Part shown: positions 1 through 7,641 of the stretch, piece by piece | How the letters are laid out: each line of letters opens with the position of its first letter | How positions within the stretch are numbered: the stretch's first letter is position 1 | NCBI GenBank assembly: GCA_050013615.1 | Contig: JBEKEX010000007.1 | Location: forward strand, 1 to 32,241 | Direction: 5' to 3' | DNA: 32,241 bases | Source: JBEKEX01 sp050013615 | GTDB lineage: Bacteria > Chloroflexota > Anaerolineae > Anaerolineales > Anaerolineaceae | The notes under the pieces: model-generated | Databases searched by the model: none | What the model was told of the DNA's origin: nothing | The model's input: only the letters and a program-made list of their open reading frames with translations | Position numbers and translations under genes: made by a program

Positions 1-14
1 GCGACCTTGGTCAT
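1..14 (-). CDS. 5' end of a leftward gene (only MTKV visible)
   Basis: On the minus strand a GGAGG motif (22-18) is followed after three bases by ATG (14-12) and then codons for T, K and V before the window ends. The motif-to-start spacing is shorter than usual, so the start is plausible but not certain. Nothing can be said about the product. If real, it is divergent from ffh, and the 16-bp palindrome at 45-60 lies in its upstream region. Confidence 0.3.
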
Positions 15-44
15 ATTCCTCCAAATGGACTTGCCTATAGCGAG

Positions 45-60
45 TACATAAATTTATGTA
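45..60. promoter_or_regulatory. 16-bp perfect palindrome, operator-like
   Basis: The sequence TACATAAATTTATGTA is a perfect inverted repeat with no spacer. It lies about 30 bp upstream of the putative leftward start codon at 14-12. A weak minus-strand promoter (TTAAGT, 16 bp, TAATAT) can be drawn immediately upstream, which would place the palindrome over the transcription start. AT-rich, spacerless palindromes of this size are typical binding sites for dimeric repressors. The regulator is unknown and no second copy was seen in the window. Confidence 0.4.
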
Positions 61-99
61 TATTAATAACCCGTAGCATTCACTTAAGTTGCTTATATT

Positions 100-283
100 G
101 CGGCAGGCTACAGGACTTTCTTAAAGTACGATGTTTAAATCGGGAACTGTCATCACGAGCCGCTGGCGATCTTCCAGCGGCGTAGTGATCTCGATTTTTG
201 CTCCTGAGATTGCTTTGTCGAGCAAAAAACGCTCGACTCGCAATGACAAACAACGACTTTAAGAAAAACGTGCGGCAGGCTAC
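100..283. repeat. MITE-like nested repeat with three-arm palindromic core
   Basis: A 12-bp direct repeat, GCGGCAGGCTAC, occurs at 100-111 and 272-283. Inside it lies an 11-bp inverted repeat, TTTCTTAAAGT at 117-127 and its complement at 256-266. The core at 148-248 has imperfect terminal inverted ends (TGTCATCACGAG against the complement of CTCGCAATGACA, two mismatches). It also contains three hairpins: CCGCTGG/CCAGCGG (160-166/174-180), ATCTC/GAGAT (188-192/206-210) and GTCGAGC/GCTCGAC (217-223/231-237). The ends resemble the 'GTCATTGCGAG' small palindromic repeats scattered through many bacterial genomes. No coding capacity is seen. The outer direct repeats could be a target duplication or part of the element. 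Confidence 0.65.
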
Positions 284-291
284 CGCTTCCC

Positions 292-320
292 TTGACCATT
301 CATTAATATGCGACTACAAT
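292..320 (+). promoter_or_regulatory. sigma70-type promoter of ffh
   Basis: TTGACC (292-297), a 17-bp spacer and TACAAT (315-320) match the housekeeping consensus well. The expected transcription start is near 327-329, only about 10 bases before the ffh ATG at 338. No Shine-Dalgarno sequence fits in between, so the mRNA would be almost leaderless. Confidence 0.7.
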
Positions 321-337
321 CTTGACCCGTTAACACC

Positions 338-1660
338 ATGTTTGAAAATTTGACCCAACGTCTTGACCAGATCTTTCAGCAACTCCGGCGGAGAGGAAAA
401 CTTTCCGAGGAGGATGTCGATGCTGCCATGCGCGAAGTGCGCCTGGCTTTGCTCGAAGCGGACGTCAACTACGGCGTGGTAAAAGATTTTATCAGCCGTG
501 TCCGTGCCAGGGCGGTGGGCGCTGAAGTTTCGCAGGCGCTCAACCCCGGCCAACAGGTGGTCAAGATTGTTAATGAAGAACTGATCGCCACACTGGGCGA
601 GCCGGATCGGCTGAATTTGACCGGCGAGAAGCCTTACGTGGTGATGCTGGTCGGCCTGCAGGGCTCCGGCAAGACCACCGCGGCTGCCAAGCTGGCCCGC
701 GCGCTGCGCAGCCAGGGCGAGCGTGTGATGCTGGTGGCTGCCGACCCATATCGACCGGCTGCCATCAAGCAACTGCAAGCACTGGGTGAGCGGGTGGACG
801 TGCCGGTTTATACCGAAAACGGCATCAAACCGCCGGAGCTGGTGGCACGCGCTTACCGTCAGGCCCAAAAAGGCGGGGTGACGGTCATGCTGGTAGATAC
901 GGCAGGGCGGTCACAGCTCGACCAGGGGTTGATGGACGAATTGCGGGCGATCAAAGCGAAGATCAACCCGGTGGAGACGCTGCTGGTGGTCGACGCAATG
1001 GTTGGGCAGGAAGCGCTGCACATTGCCGAAGGCTTCCACGACGCCGTTGCACTGACTGGCTTGTTCTTTACCAAGATGGATGGTGACGCCCGCGGCGGTG
1101 CGGCCATTTCAGTACGCAGCGTGACTGGTGTGCCCATCAAGTTCATCGGTACTGGTGAAGGCCTGGAGGCAATCGAGAGTTTCGACCCGCGCCGGTTGTC
1201 GTCACGGATCCTGGGGATGGGCGATCTGTTGGGCTTGATCGAGAAAGCGGAAACAGCGTATGATGCCAAGACTTCTGCGGAGCAAGCCCAGAAGTTGATG
1301 AAAGGCGAATTCACGCTGGAAGATTTTGCGTCTCAGATCAAGCAAGTGCGTAAGATGGGCCCGCTTTCCCAAATCATGGACATGATGCCTGGAAATTTGG
1401 GACAGGCCGCACGCAAAGTGGACCCCGGGGACGCCGAAAAACAACTGAAAGTCACCGAAGCGATCATCAACTCGATGACGGTGGAAGAACGCCGCGACCC
1501 GGACGTGTTGAATGCCAGCCGCAGGCGGCGGATCGCCGGCGGTTGCGGGATGGACGTTCAGGATGTCAATCGACTGATCAAACAATTCCGCGATGCGCAG
1601 CGGTTAATGAAGCAGATACAAAAATCAGGTGGGCGCGGTTTGCCCAGGATGTTTGCATAA
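338..1660 (+). CDS. ffh: Signal recognition particle protein Ffh (SRP54)
   Basis: This is the GTPase of the signal recognition particle. It binds 4.5S RNA and signal sequences of nascent membrane proteins and docks on FtsY. At 440 residues it has the normal length. Visible parts are an N-terminal helical bundle (about 1-90), the G domain with P-loop GLQGSGKTT (106-114) and DTAGR (186-190), a TKMDGDARGG segment near 244-253, and a methionine-rich C-terminal M domain from about 315 with the RNA-binding SRRRRIAGGCG stretch near 393-403. The ATG at 338 gives the standard MFENLT start and lies 17 bp after a good -10 box, with no ribosome-binding site. It is separated from rpsP by 120 bp containing a hairpin and a second promoter, so it is probably its own unit. 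Identification is secure. Confidence 0.97.
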   Translation: MFENLTQRLDQIFQQLRRRGKLSEEDVDAAMREVRLALLEADVNYGVVKDFISRVRARAVGAEVSQALNPGQQVVKIVNEELIATLGEPDRLNLTGEKPYVVMLVGLQGSGKTTAAAKLARALRSQGERVMLVAADPYRPAAIKQLQALGERVDVPVYTENGIKPPELVARAYRQAQKGGVTVMLVDTAGRSQLDQGLMDELRAIKAKINPVETLLVVDAMVGQEALHIAEGFHDAVALTGLFFTKMDGDARGGAAISVRSVTGVPIKFIGTGEGLEAIESFDPRRLSSRILGMGDLLGLIEKAETAYDAKTSAEQAQKLMKGEFTLEDFASQIKQVRKMGPLSQIMDMMPGNLGQAARKVDPGDAEKQLKVTEAIINSMTVEERRDPDVLNASRRRRIAGGCGMDVQDVNRLIKQFRDAQRLMKQIQKSGGRGLPRMFA

Positions 1661-1676
1661 GCTGTCGTCGTTTTGA

Positions 1677-1718
1677 GGAGAAGGTTTGCGCCCCCTTCAG
1701 CGCACCTCAACCTTCTTC
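1677..1718 (+). terminator. Hairpin downstream of ffh, terminator or attenuator
   Basis: A ten-pair arm (1677-1686 with 1709-1718, one G.T pair) continues, after a 4-nt bulge (CCTC, 1705-1708), into five more pairs (TGCGC 1687-1691 with GCGCA 1700-1704) around an 8-nt loop. It begins 17 bp after the ffh stop. No run of T follows, so intrinsic termination would be weak; transcript-end stabilisation is an alternative. Confidence 0.45.
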
Positions 1719-1744
1719 ATCATAATGACAGGCTGTGATATACT
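1716..1744 (+). promoter_or_regulatory. Extended -10 promoter of rpsP
   Basis: TG (1736-1737), one base, then TATACT (1739-1744) forms an extended -10 element. The -35 position (TTCATC, 1716-1721, 17-bp spacing) is poor, as is common for extended -10 promoters. Transcription would start near 1751, about 30 bases before the rpsP ATG. Confidence 0.55.
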
Positions 1745-1780
1745 TAACCCGATAATAAATGAAAGAGGAGTGAAAAATTC

Positions 1781-2110
1781 ATGGTACGTATCCGTTTACG
1801 CCGAACAGGTCTCAAAAATCAACCCACATTCCGCGTCATGGTAGCTGACAAAGAATCCCCACGGGATGGAAGGTTTTTGGAGATCCTGGGTTCTTACAAT
1901 CCACGCACCAATCCCTTCACATTGGATGTGAAAGAGGATCGTGTCTATGAGTGGATGAGCAAGGGTGCCCAGCCCAGTGAATCGGTTATAAAGCTGTTCA
2001 AGAACGTTGGTTTGTTGGATCGCTATGCCCGCTTCAAGGCCGGCGAACCGCTCGAGACCCTCATGGCAGAAGCTAAAGCTGCCCATGAAAGTCGTAAAGT
2101 TGTGGCGTAG
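1781..2110 (+). CDS. rpsP: 30S ribosomal protein bS16
   Basis: A structural protein of the 30S subunit, 109 residues. The N-terminus MVRIRLRRTGLKNQPTFRV and the following SPRDGRFLEILGSYNP stretch are the family signature. The C-terminus extends about 20 residues beyond the shortest bS16 proteins, as in many Gram-positive and Chloroflexi forms. The start is supported by AGAGGAG about ten bases upstream. It is the first gene of an apparent rpsP-khpA-rimM-dprA-manC-topA run; the 66-bp gap to khpA contains a small hairpin. Confidence 0.97.
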   Translation: MVRIRLRRTGLKNQPTFRVMVADKESPRDGRFLEILGSYNPRTNPFTLDVKEDRVYEWMSKGAQPSESVIKLFKNVGLLDRYARFKAGEPLETLMAEAKAAHESRKVVA

Positions 2111-2140
2111 TAAGGTTTTTCTTCGCGACCTCATCGTAAG

Positions 2141-2157
2141 CCGGCAACTGATGCCGG
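2141..2157 (+). other. Small stem-loop before khpA
   Basis: CCGGCA (2141-2146) and TGCCGG (2152-2157) form a perfect six-pair stem with a 5-nt loop, ending 19 bp before the khpA start and just ahead of its ribosome-binding site. No T tract follows. It could be an RNA-processing or stability element separating bS16 output from downstream genes. Confidence 0.35.
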
Positions 2158-2176
2158 GAGTAGAGAAGGAGATGCG

Positions 2177-2413
2177 GTGAAAGAGCTTATCGAATATATC
2201 GCTCAATCTTTAGTGGATGACCCTTCCCAGGTGGAGGTCAAGCAAGACCGAAACAGTAGCAAGGTCTATCTTGAGCTACGGGTTGCCAAGGAAGATATGG
2301 GACGTGTAATCGGCAAAAGCGGCAGAGTCGCCAACGCCATGCGGGTGCTGTTGAGGGTGGCTGCAGCACGTGATGGCAAACAGGCGACCATGGATATTGT
2401 TGAGCCCCGATGA
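2177..2413 (+). CDS. khpA: KH-domain RNA-binding protein KhpA (YlqC family)
   Basis: A single-KH-domain protein of 78 residues. The RNA-contacting GxxG loop is GKSG (46-49) within RVIGKSGRVANAMR. KhpA usually works with KhpB/Jag as an RNA chaperone affecting cell-envelope growth and small RNAs. It starts with GTG at 2177, supported by AGAAGGAG seven to eight bases upstream. The stop overlaps the rimM start as ATGA, so the two are translationally coupled. Position between rpsP and rimM is the classic one for this family, which makes the call firm. Confidence 0.95.
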   Translation: MKELIEYIAQSLVDDPSQVEVKQDRNSSKVYLELRVAKEDMGRVIGKSGRVANAMRVLLRVAAARDGKQATMDIVEPR

Positions 2414-2973
2414 GCGGACGACAGCCAACTCGGAAAGCAATCAAAAAAGATGTGACAGGCTCGCCCCAGCCGGGCGAGCCTGTGTTCTTGGTGGTGGGAA
2501 AGCTGCGCCGCCCACATGGTTTTCGCGGCGAGATTCTCATGGAAGTTCTCACTGATTTTCCAGAGCGTTTGAAACCGGGCAAAGAAGTCTATCTGGGAGA
2601 TCAGCGCCTACCGGTCAAGTTCCAAAGCATCAGACCGCATGGAAACAACTTCCTGGTCACTTTTCAAGGTGTCGAAAATGAAGTTCAGGCAGGCGAGTTG
2701 CATAATCTGCAAGTTTTCGTCCGTGCTGATGCTTTGCCCGATCTGCCGGAAGGCGTGTATTACCATCATCAGTTGGTCGGACTGACTGTCAAGGACGAGT
2801 CTGGTAAAATATTTGGCAAGCTGGACGAAATCCTTCAGACCGGATCGAATGATGTGTATGTTATCCGGGATGCGGATGGCAAGGAAGTCTTGTTCCCGGC
2901 CCTCGAAGATGTGATCATTTCGATCGACCTGGAACAGCAGATCATGATCGTCAGACCACCGGAGTGGGCGTAA
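2410..2973 (+). CDS. rimM: Ribosome maturation factor RimM
   Basis: An assembly factor for the 30S head that binds uS19. At 187 residues it carries an N-terminal beta-barrel starting at about residue 24 (VFLVVGKLRRPHGFRGE, then TDFPERL) and a C-terminal PRC-barrel with GKLDEILQTGSNDVYVI and PALEDVI. A 20-residue polar N-terminal tail precedes the usual start of the fold. The start is fixed by the 4-bp overlap with khpA; no closer ribosome-binding site for an internal start is visible. In most bacteria trmD and rplS follow; here dprA does, after 19 bp. Confidence 0.95.
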   Translation: MSGRQPTRKAIKKDVTGSPQPGEPVFLVVGKLRRPHGFRGEILMEVLTDFPERLKPGKEVYLGDQRLPVKFQSIRPHGNNFLVTFQGVENEVQAGELHNLQVFVRADALPDLPEGVYYHHQLVGLTVKDESGKIFGKLDEILQTGSNDVYVIRDADGKEVLFPALEDVIISIDLEQQIMIVRPPEWA

Positions 2974-2992
2974 AACTCCTACCGTCAAAAAT

Positions 2993-4105
2993 ATGAACAC
3001 CAAGGCCTATTGGGTTGGTTTTAATATGGTGCGGGGGATCGGCGCAGTCAGGCTGAAAGCGTTGCTGGAGCATTTCGGCAGCCTGGATGCTGCCTGGCAG
3101 GCTCCTGCAGATGAATTGCGATCAGTGGGGTTGAACGAAAAGATCATCGAGAATTTGTACAAAGTGCGAAGCCAGGTCGACCTTGAGCAAATTTGGGAGA
3201 AGATCGAAGCACAGGGCATTCAAGTAATCACCTGGGAAGATGAGGTCTATCCCCGGCGACTGAAAGAGATCGACCAACCCCCACCGACGCTGTATGTGCG
3301 CGGTGAGTTGTCCCTGGAAGATGAATGGGCCATCGCCGTGGTTGGAACGCGGCGCATGACCGTCTACGGCCGGCAGGTAGCCGAGGAGTTGAGCAGCTTT
3401 TTAGCTTCCAACCATGTCACCGTAGTGAGCGGCCTGGCACGCGGCGTGGATGCAGTGGCGCACCAGGCGGCGTTGCATGCAGGCGGTCGGACCATTGCCG
3501 TGCTGGGCAGTGGCGTGGATTATATCTATCCGCCGGAGCATCGCAAGCTGGCCGAAGAGATCTGCGGCCGTGGTGCGCTGATCAGCGAATACGTCCCCGG
3601 GACCCAACCGGAGAGTAACAACTTTCCACCGCGCAACCGCATCATCTCTGGGCTTTCGATGGCCACGGTGGTGATTGAAGCCGGCGAAACTTCCGGCGCA
3701 CTGATCACTGCCACTTTCGCAGTCGAACAGGGAAGGGAAGTGTTTGCAGTGCCGGGGAGTATTCTTGCACCGCAAAGTAAAGGCACCAACCGGTTGATCC
3801 GCGAAGGCGCTCGTCCCATGCTGAACGTCGAAGAAGTGCTCGAAGTGTTGAACCTGGAACAGGTACAGGAATACCGCCAAGCCAGATTGGCGCTGCCGGC
3901 CGATGAGGTGGAGGCAAAACTGCTGGCTGTACTCCAGGACGAACCCTTGCATGTAGATGAGATACAATATCGAACTGGTTTATCGGTGGATAAGGTTTCC
4001 GCAGCGCTGGTCATGATGGAACTTAAGGGCATGGTCCGCCAGGCAGGCACCATGACGTATCAGGCCGTGCGGGAGACTTCTGGTTTATATAGGACGGATA
4101 AATGA
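2993..4105 (+). CDS. dprA: DNA-processing protein DprA (Smf)
   Basis: A single-stranded-DNA-binding protein that loads RecA during natural transformation. At 370 residues it has an N-terminal helix-hairpin-helix/SAM-like part (VRGIGAVRLKALLEHFGS, about 13-30), then the Rossmann-like DprA core (VVSGLARGVDAVAH 144-157, GSGVDYIYPPEH 172-183, PPRNRIISGLS 212-222, ETSGALITA 232-240, VPGSI 253-257). A winged-helix region at the C-terminus (about 305-360) completes the long form. No Shine-Dalgarno is seen before the ATG. The gene overlaps manC by ATGA. DprA next to topA is common; the interposed manC is not. Confidence 0.95.
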   Translation: MNTKAYWVGFNMVRGIGAVRLKALLEHFGSLDAAWQAPADELRSVGLNEKIIENLYKVRSQVDLEQIWEKIEAQGIQVITWEDEVYPRRLKEIDQPPPTLYVRGELSLEDEWAIAVVGTRRMTVYGRQVAEELSSFLASNHVTVVSGLARGVDAVAHQAALHAGGRTIAVLGSGVDYIYPPEHRKLAEEICGRGALISEYVPGTQPESNNFPPRNRIISGLSMATVVIEAGETSGALITATFAVEQGREVFAVPGSILAPQSKGTNRLIREGARPMLNVEEVLEVLNLEQVQEYRQARLALPADEVEAKLLAVLQDEPLHVDEIQYRTGLSVDKVSAALVMMELKGMVRQAGTMTYQAVRETSGLYRTDK

Positions 4106-5199
4106 CCAAGGAAAACGATTTTTATGCAGTGATCATGGCCGGCGGCGGGGGCACCCGGCTGTGGCCGCTTTCCAGGCAATCACGGCCGAAACAAATGCTC
4201 AAATTGGTGAGCGAGCGCACCATGTTCCAGATGGCAATCGACCGGCTCAAGGGTGTGTTTGCACCTGATCATATTCTAGTGGTGACGGTTGCTGAACAGG
4301 CACCAGCTTTGCAAAAGGAATGTCCCGAGTTGCCGGCAGAAAATTTCATTTTGGAGCCGATGCCGCGTGGCACGGCTTCGGTGGTGGGGCTGGCAGCGAC
4401 AGTGCTGCAGAAACGTAACCCCGACGCCACGATGGCTGTGCTGACGGCTGACCATTACATCGAGAATGTCGACTTGTTCCAGTCGCTGCTGCAATCAGCA
4501 TTCGCGCTGGCGCAACAGGGCTTTCTGGTGACCCTGGGGATTAAACCAACCTACGCGGCAACCGGGTACGGTTATGTCCAGGGAGCGGAATTGTTGGGGG
4601 ACTTTGCCGGCCATCGCGCTTATCGGGTAGCAAAGTTCAAGGAAAAACCCGACGAGATTGCTGCCAAGCAATTCCTGGAAATGGGCAACCACTACTGGAA
4701 CTCGGGGATGTTCTTTTGGCGTACTGATAAGATCCTGGCCGAGTTTGAGCGATTGATGCCCGGGTTGAAATTGGAACTGGACACAATCGGCGCCGCTTGG
4801 GGCAGCGAAGGCCAATCGGAGATTTTGAAATCCGTTTGGCAAGGCGTGAAGCCCGAAACAATCGATTATGGTATTATGGAAAACGCCCGCGACGTGGCTG
4901 TGTTACCTGCCATCGGCATGGGTTGGGATGACGTGGGAAGCTGGGAGTCGTTGTTCGATGTCATCAAACCCGATGAAAACGGGAATATCATTATTGGTGC
5001 CAATTATCTGGGGATGGAGACGGGGAGTTCATTGATCTGTGCAGAAGATCGGAAGCGTCTCATCGTGGCCATCGGAACACACGACCTCATCATTGTGGAC
5101 ACGAATGATGCCCTGCTGATTTGTCCGCGACATGATGCTCAGAAAGTGCGCAACCTGGTCAACTTGCTGAAGCAAAAAGGTTACCAACACTATCTGTAG
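4102..5199 (+). CDS. manC: Mannose-1-phosphate guanylyltransferase
   Basis: Makes GDP-mannose from mannose-1-phosphate and GTP, feeding mannose- and GDP-sugar-dependent glycan synthesis. The pyrophosphorylase signature GGGGTRLWPLSR followed by RPKQ is at residues 14-31. FKEKPDE, NSGMFFWR and the IDYGIMEN...GWDDVGSWES segments are typical of the type-II GDP-mannose pyrophosphorylase core. At 365 residues it is the short form without the fused cupin phosphomannose-isomerase domain of longer ManC/AlgA proteins. It is coupled to dprA by a 4-bp overlap and sits 11 bp before topA. Other nucleotidyltransferase substrates cannot be excluded, but the motif set is characteristic. Confidence 0.9.
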   Translation: MTKENDFYAVIMAGGGGTRLWPLSRQSRPKQMLKLVSERTMFQMAIDRLKGVFAPDHILVVTVAEQAPALQKECPELPAENFILEPMPRGTASVVGLAATVLQKRNPDATMAVLTADHYIENVDLFQSLLQSAFALAQQGFLVTLGIKPTYAATGYGYVQGAELLGDFAGHRAYRVAKFKEKPDEIAAKQFLEMGNHYWNSGMFFWRTDKILAEFERLMPGLKLELDTIGAAWGSEGQSEILKSVWQGVKPETIDYGIMENARDVAVLPAIGMGWDDVGSWESLFDVIKPDENGNIIIGANYLGMETGSSLICAEDRKRLIVAIGTHDLIIVDTNDALLICPRHDAQKVRNLVNLLKQKGYQHYL

Positions 5200-5210
5200 G
5201 AGAGAACCTG

Positions 5211-7520
5211 ATGGAAGCTTATTGCGTCAAGTGCAAGACCAAACGTGAAATCTTAGAGCCGAAAGCAGAATTCAACGCCAGAGGGACAGCGATCACCCGT
5301 GGCGTTTGCGGCGTTTGCGGTACGGCTTTATACAGGATTGGGAAAACACCTGCTCACGAAGGGATGACCCCGCCGGCGCGTGACCCCATGGCCGGACGGA
5401 GCGGCAAGCTGGTCATCGTCGAGTCACCGGCCAAGGCTAAAACGGTGGGTCGCTTCCTTGGCAAAGGTTACACGGTTAAAGCTTCCGTTGGGCACGTGCG
5501 TGACCTGCTGCGCTCAGAGCTTTCAGTAGATGTGAATGATGACTTCAAGCCAAAATACCGCGTCCCCAATGAAAAGCGACCGGTGGTCAAGGAACTCAAG
5601 CAACTGGCAAAACACGCCGAAGAGATTTACCTGGCGTCCGATCCGGATCGCGAGGGCGAGGCAATTGCCTGGCATCTCTTGGAAGCAGCAGAGATCGACC
5701 CAAAACTTTCGAAACGCGTCGTCTTCCATGAAATTACTGACTCGGCAATTGCTGAAGCCTTTTCCAACCCACGCGATATCGATATGGACCTGGTGAATGC
5801 CCAACAGGCTCGACGTATCCTGGATCGCCTGGTGGGATACAGCATTAGCCCCATCTTATGGGAAAAAGTGCGCAGCCGGCTTTCCGCGGGCCGCGTGCAA
5901 TCCGTGGCACTGCGCCTGATCGTCGAGCGTGAACGCGAGATCGATGCGTTTGTGCCGGTCGAGTATTGGAGCATCGGAGCGGAGTTCAAATCTGAGGGCC
6001 TCAAACAGACCTTTCTCACCAAGCTGGCGAAGGTTGATGAAAAAGATCCGCAGCTTGCCAATGAAAGTATCGTCAAAGATTACCTTGCCGAGATGGAGAA
6101 GGCAGATTACCGCATTACCAAGGTCAAACGCGGCGAACGGCGGCGCAAGCCCTCGGCGCCTTTCATCACCAGCACGTTGCAGCAGGAAGCTTCGCGCCGG
6201 TCGGGATATACGGCGCGGCGGACGATGGTCCTGGCGCAACAGCTTTATGAAGGTTTGGATGTGGGTGAAGGCGGAAGCACCGGTTTGATCACCTACATGC
6301 GTACCGACTCGACTAACGTGGCCGAGGTGGCGCAGCAAGAAGCACGTGAACTGATCGAAAAGACCTACGGCAAAGAGTTCTTGCCTCCCGCACCGCCCAA
6401 GTACACCACGCGGGCGGTCTCGGCACAAGAAGCGCACGAAGCCATCCGGCCCACGTCGGTGTTCAGAGTACCGGACAAGATGAAACCCTTCCTGACGCCG
6501 GACCAGTTCAAGCTTTATCAGTTGGTCTGGCAGCGTTTTATGGCATCGCAGATGGAGTCAGCGGTGTATGACACGCTGTCGGTGGAAGTAAGCTCGGAGA
6601 ACGTGCCGCATACCTACTTGCTGCGCGCTTCGGGATCCTCAGTGCGCTTCCCTGGCTATTTGGTCGTTTATGAAGAAGCAAAGGACGAGGACCTAAAGAC
6701 CGATCAAAGTGAAGAAGTGCGCATCCCGAATGGGGTGGAGGAAGGTCAAAAGCAGCAATTGGTGCGTTTGATTCCTGAACAGCACTTCACGCAACCGCCG
6801 CCGCGCTATACCGAGGCCTCGCTGGTGCAGGTGTTGGAGGAATATGGTATTGGGCGACCTTCGACCTATGCTCCGATACTTTCTACCATCCAGGAGCGCG
6901 GTTACGTTATCCGCGAAGCCAAACGGTTGAGCCCAACGGATACCGGTATTTTGGTGAACGATCTGATCGTTGCCCATTTCCCGGATATTGTGAACACCGG
7001 CTTTACCGCACAAATGGAAAATGACCTGGATAGCATTGCCTCCGGCCAAAAGAAGTGGACGGATGTGATGCACGCGTTTTATACCACTTTCGAGCCCGAG
7101 GTCAAGCGTGCTGAGGCAGAAATGCCAGTCCAGAAGGCGGAGCTAGAAAAAGTGGGGCGGGCTTGCCCGGAATGCGGGCACGACCTGGTGATCCGCTGGG
7201 GGCGCTATGGAAAGTTCATCAGTTGCAGCGATTTCCCAAAATGCCGCCACACCGAGGCCTGGCTTGAAAAGATTGGCGTCAAGTGCCCGAAAGACGGCGG
7301 CGAGATCGTCGAGCGCAAGACACGCAAGCACCGCGTTTTTTACGGTTGCGCCAATTATCCTGCCTGTGACTTTACTTCCTGGAAAAAACCTCTTTCCACT
7401 CCCTGCCCGAAATGCGGCGGGATGTTGGTCATTGCCAATAAGCGCGAGGCACAATGCTTGAATTGCGAAGAGACCTTCTTGTTGGACCAGTTGACCGAGA
7501 CCTCCACGGAAACGGCATAG
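5211..7520 (+). CDS. topA: DNA topoisomerase I with N-terminal zinc-ribbon (DUF5679-like)
   Basis: A type IA topoisomerase relaxing negative supercoils. It has 769 residues. The toprim domain starts at about residue 65 (KLVIVESPAKAKTVG) and includes DPDREGE (144-150). The active-site tyrosine is Y362 in ITYMRTDSTNV. From about residue 652 three zinc-ribbon-like modules follow; the second has CPKD in place of the first CxxC. Unusually, residues 1-40 before the toprim form another small module with CxxC pairs C5/C8 and C33/C36, resembling DUF5679. The start is supported by AGGAGAG ten bases upstream, so the extension is translated. It lies 11 bp after manC. Confidence 0.96.
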   Translation: MEAYCVKCKTKREILEPKAEFNARGTAITRGVCGVCGTALYRIGKTPAHEGMTPPARDPMAGRSGKLVIVESPAKAKTVGRFLGKGYTVKASVGHVRDLLRSELSVDVNDDFKPKYRVPNEKRPVVKELKQLAKHAEEIYLASDPDREGEAIAWHLLEAAEIDPKLSKRVVFHEITDSAIAEAFSNPRDIDMDLVNAQQARRILDRLVGYSISPILWEKVRSRLSAGRVQSVALRLIVEREREIDAFVPVEYWSIGAEFKSEGLKQTFLTKLAKVDEKDPQLANESIVKDYLAEMEKADYRITKVKRGERRRKPSAPFITSTLQQEASRRSGYTARRTMVLAQQLYEGLDVGEGGSTGLITYMRTDSTNVAEVAQQEARELIEKTYGKEFLPPAPPKYTTRAVSAQEAHEAIRPTSVFRVPDKMKPFLTPDQFKLYQLVWQRFMASQMESAVYDTLSVEVSSENVPHTYLLRASGSSVRFPGYLVVYEEAKDEDLKTDQSEEVRIPNGVEEGQKQQLVRLIPEQHFTQPPPRYTEASLVQVLEEYGIGRPSTYAPILSTIQERGYVIREAKRLSPTDTGILVNDLIVAHFPDIVNTGFTAQMENDLDSIASGQKKWTDVMHAFYTTFEPEVKRAEAEMPVQKAELEKVGRACPECGHDLVIRWGRYGKFISCSDFPKCRHTEAWLEKIGVKCPKDGGEIVERKTRKHRVFYGCANYPACDFTSWKKPLSTPCPKCGGMLVIANKREAQCLNCEETFLLDQLTETSTETA

Positions 7521-7641
7521 TTCTTGCACCTTTTCCATTAGCTGGATTGCCTGGGTCGGTTGCGTATCAATAAGTTGTTCCGCAATGGACATCCTTAACG
7601 TGCTGGCCGCCGGGCAAATTGGACAGCCGGAGTAGAGACTC

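Noticed and set aside
311..868. 184-codon minus-strand frame opposite ffh
   Set aside because: Antisense shadow of a certain gene; no motif or initiation signal.
7585..7635. 16-codon frame (MDILNVLAAGQIGQPE) just before the 7642 gene, a possible leader peptide
   Set aside because: No ribosome-binding site, no attenuator-like hairpin after it and no regulatory codon run; too short to support.
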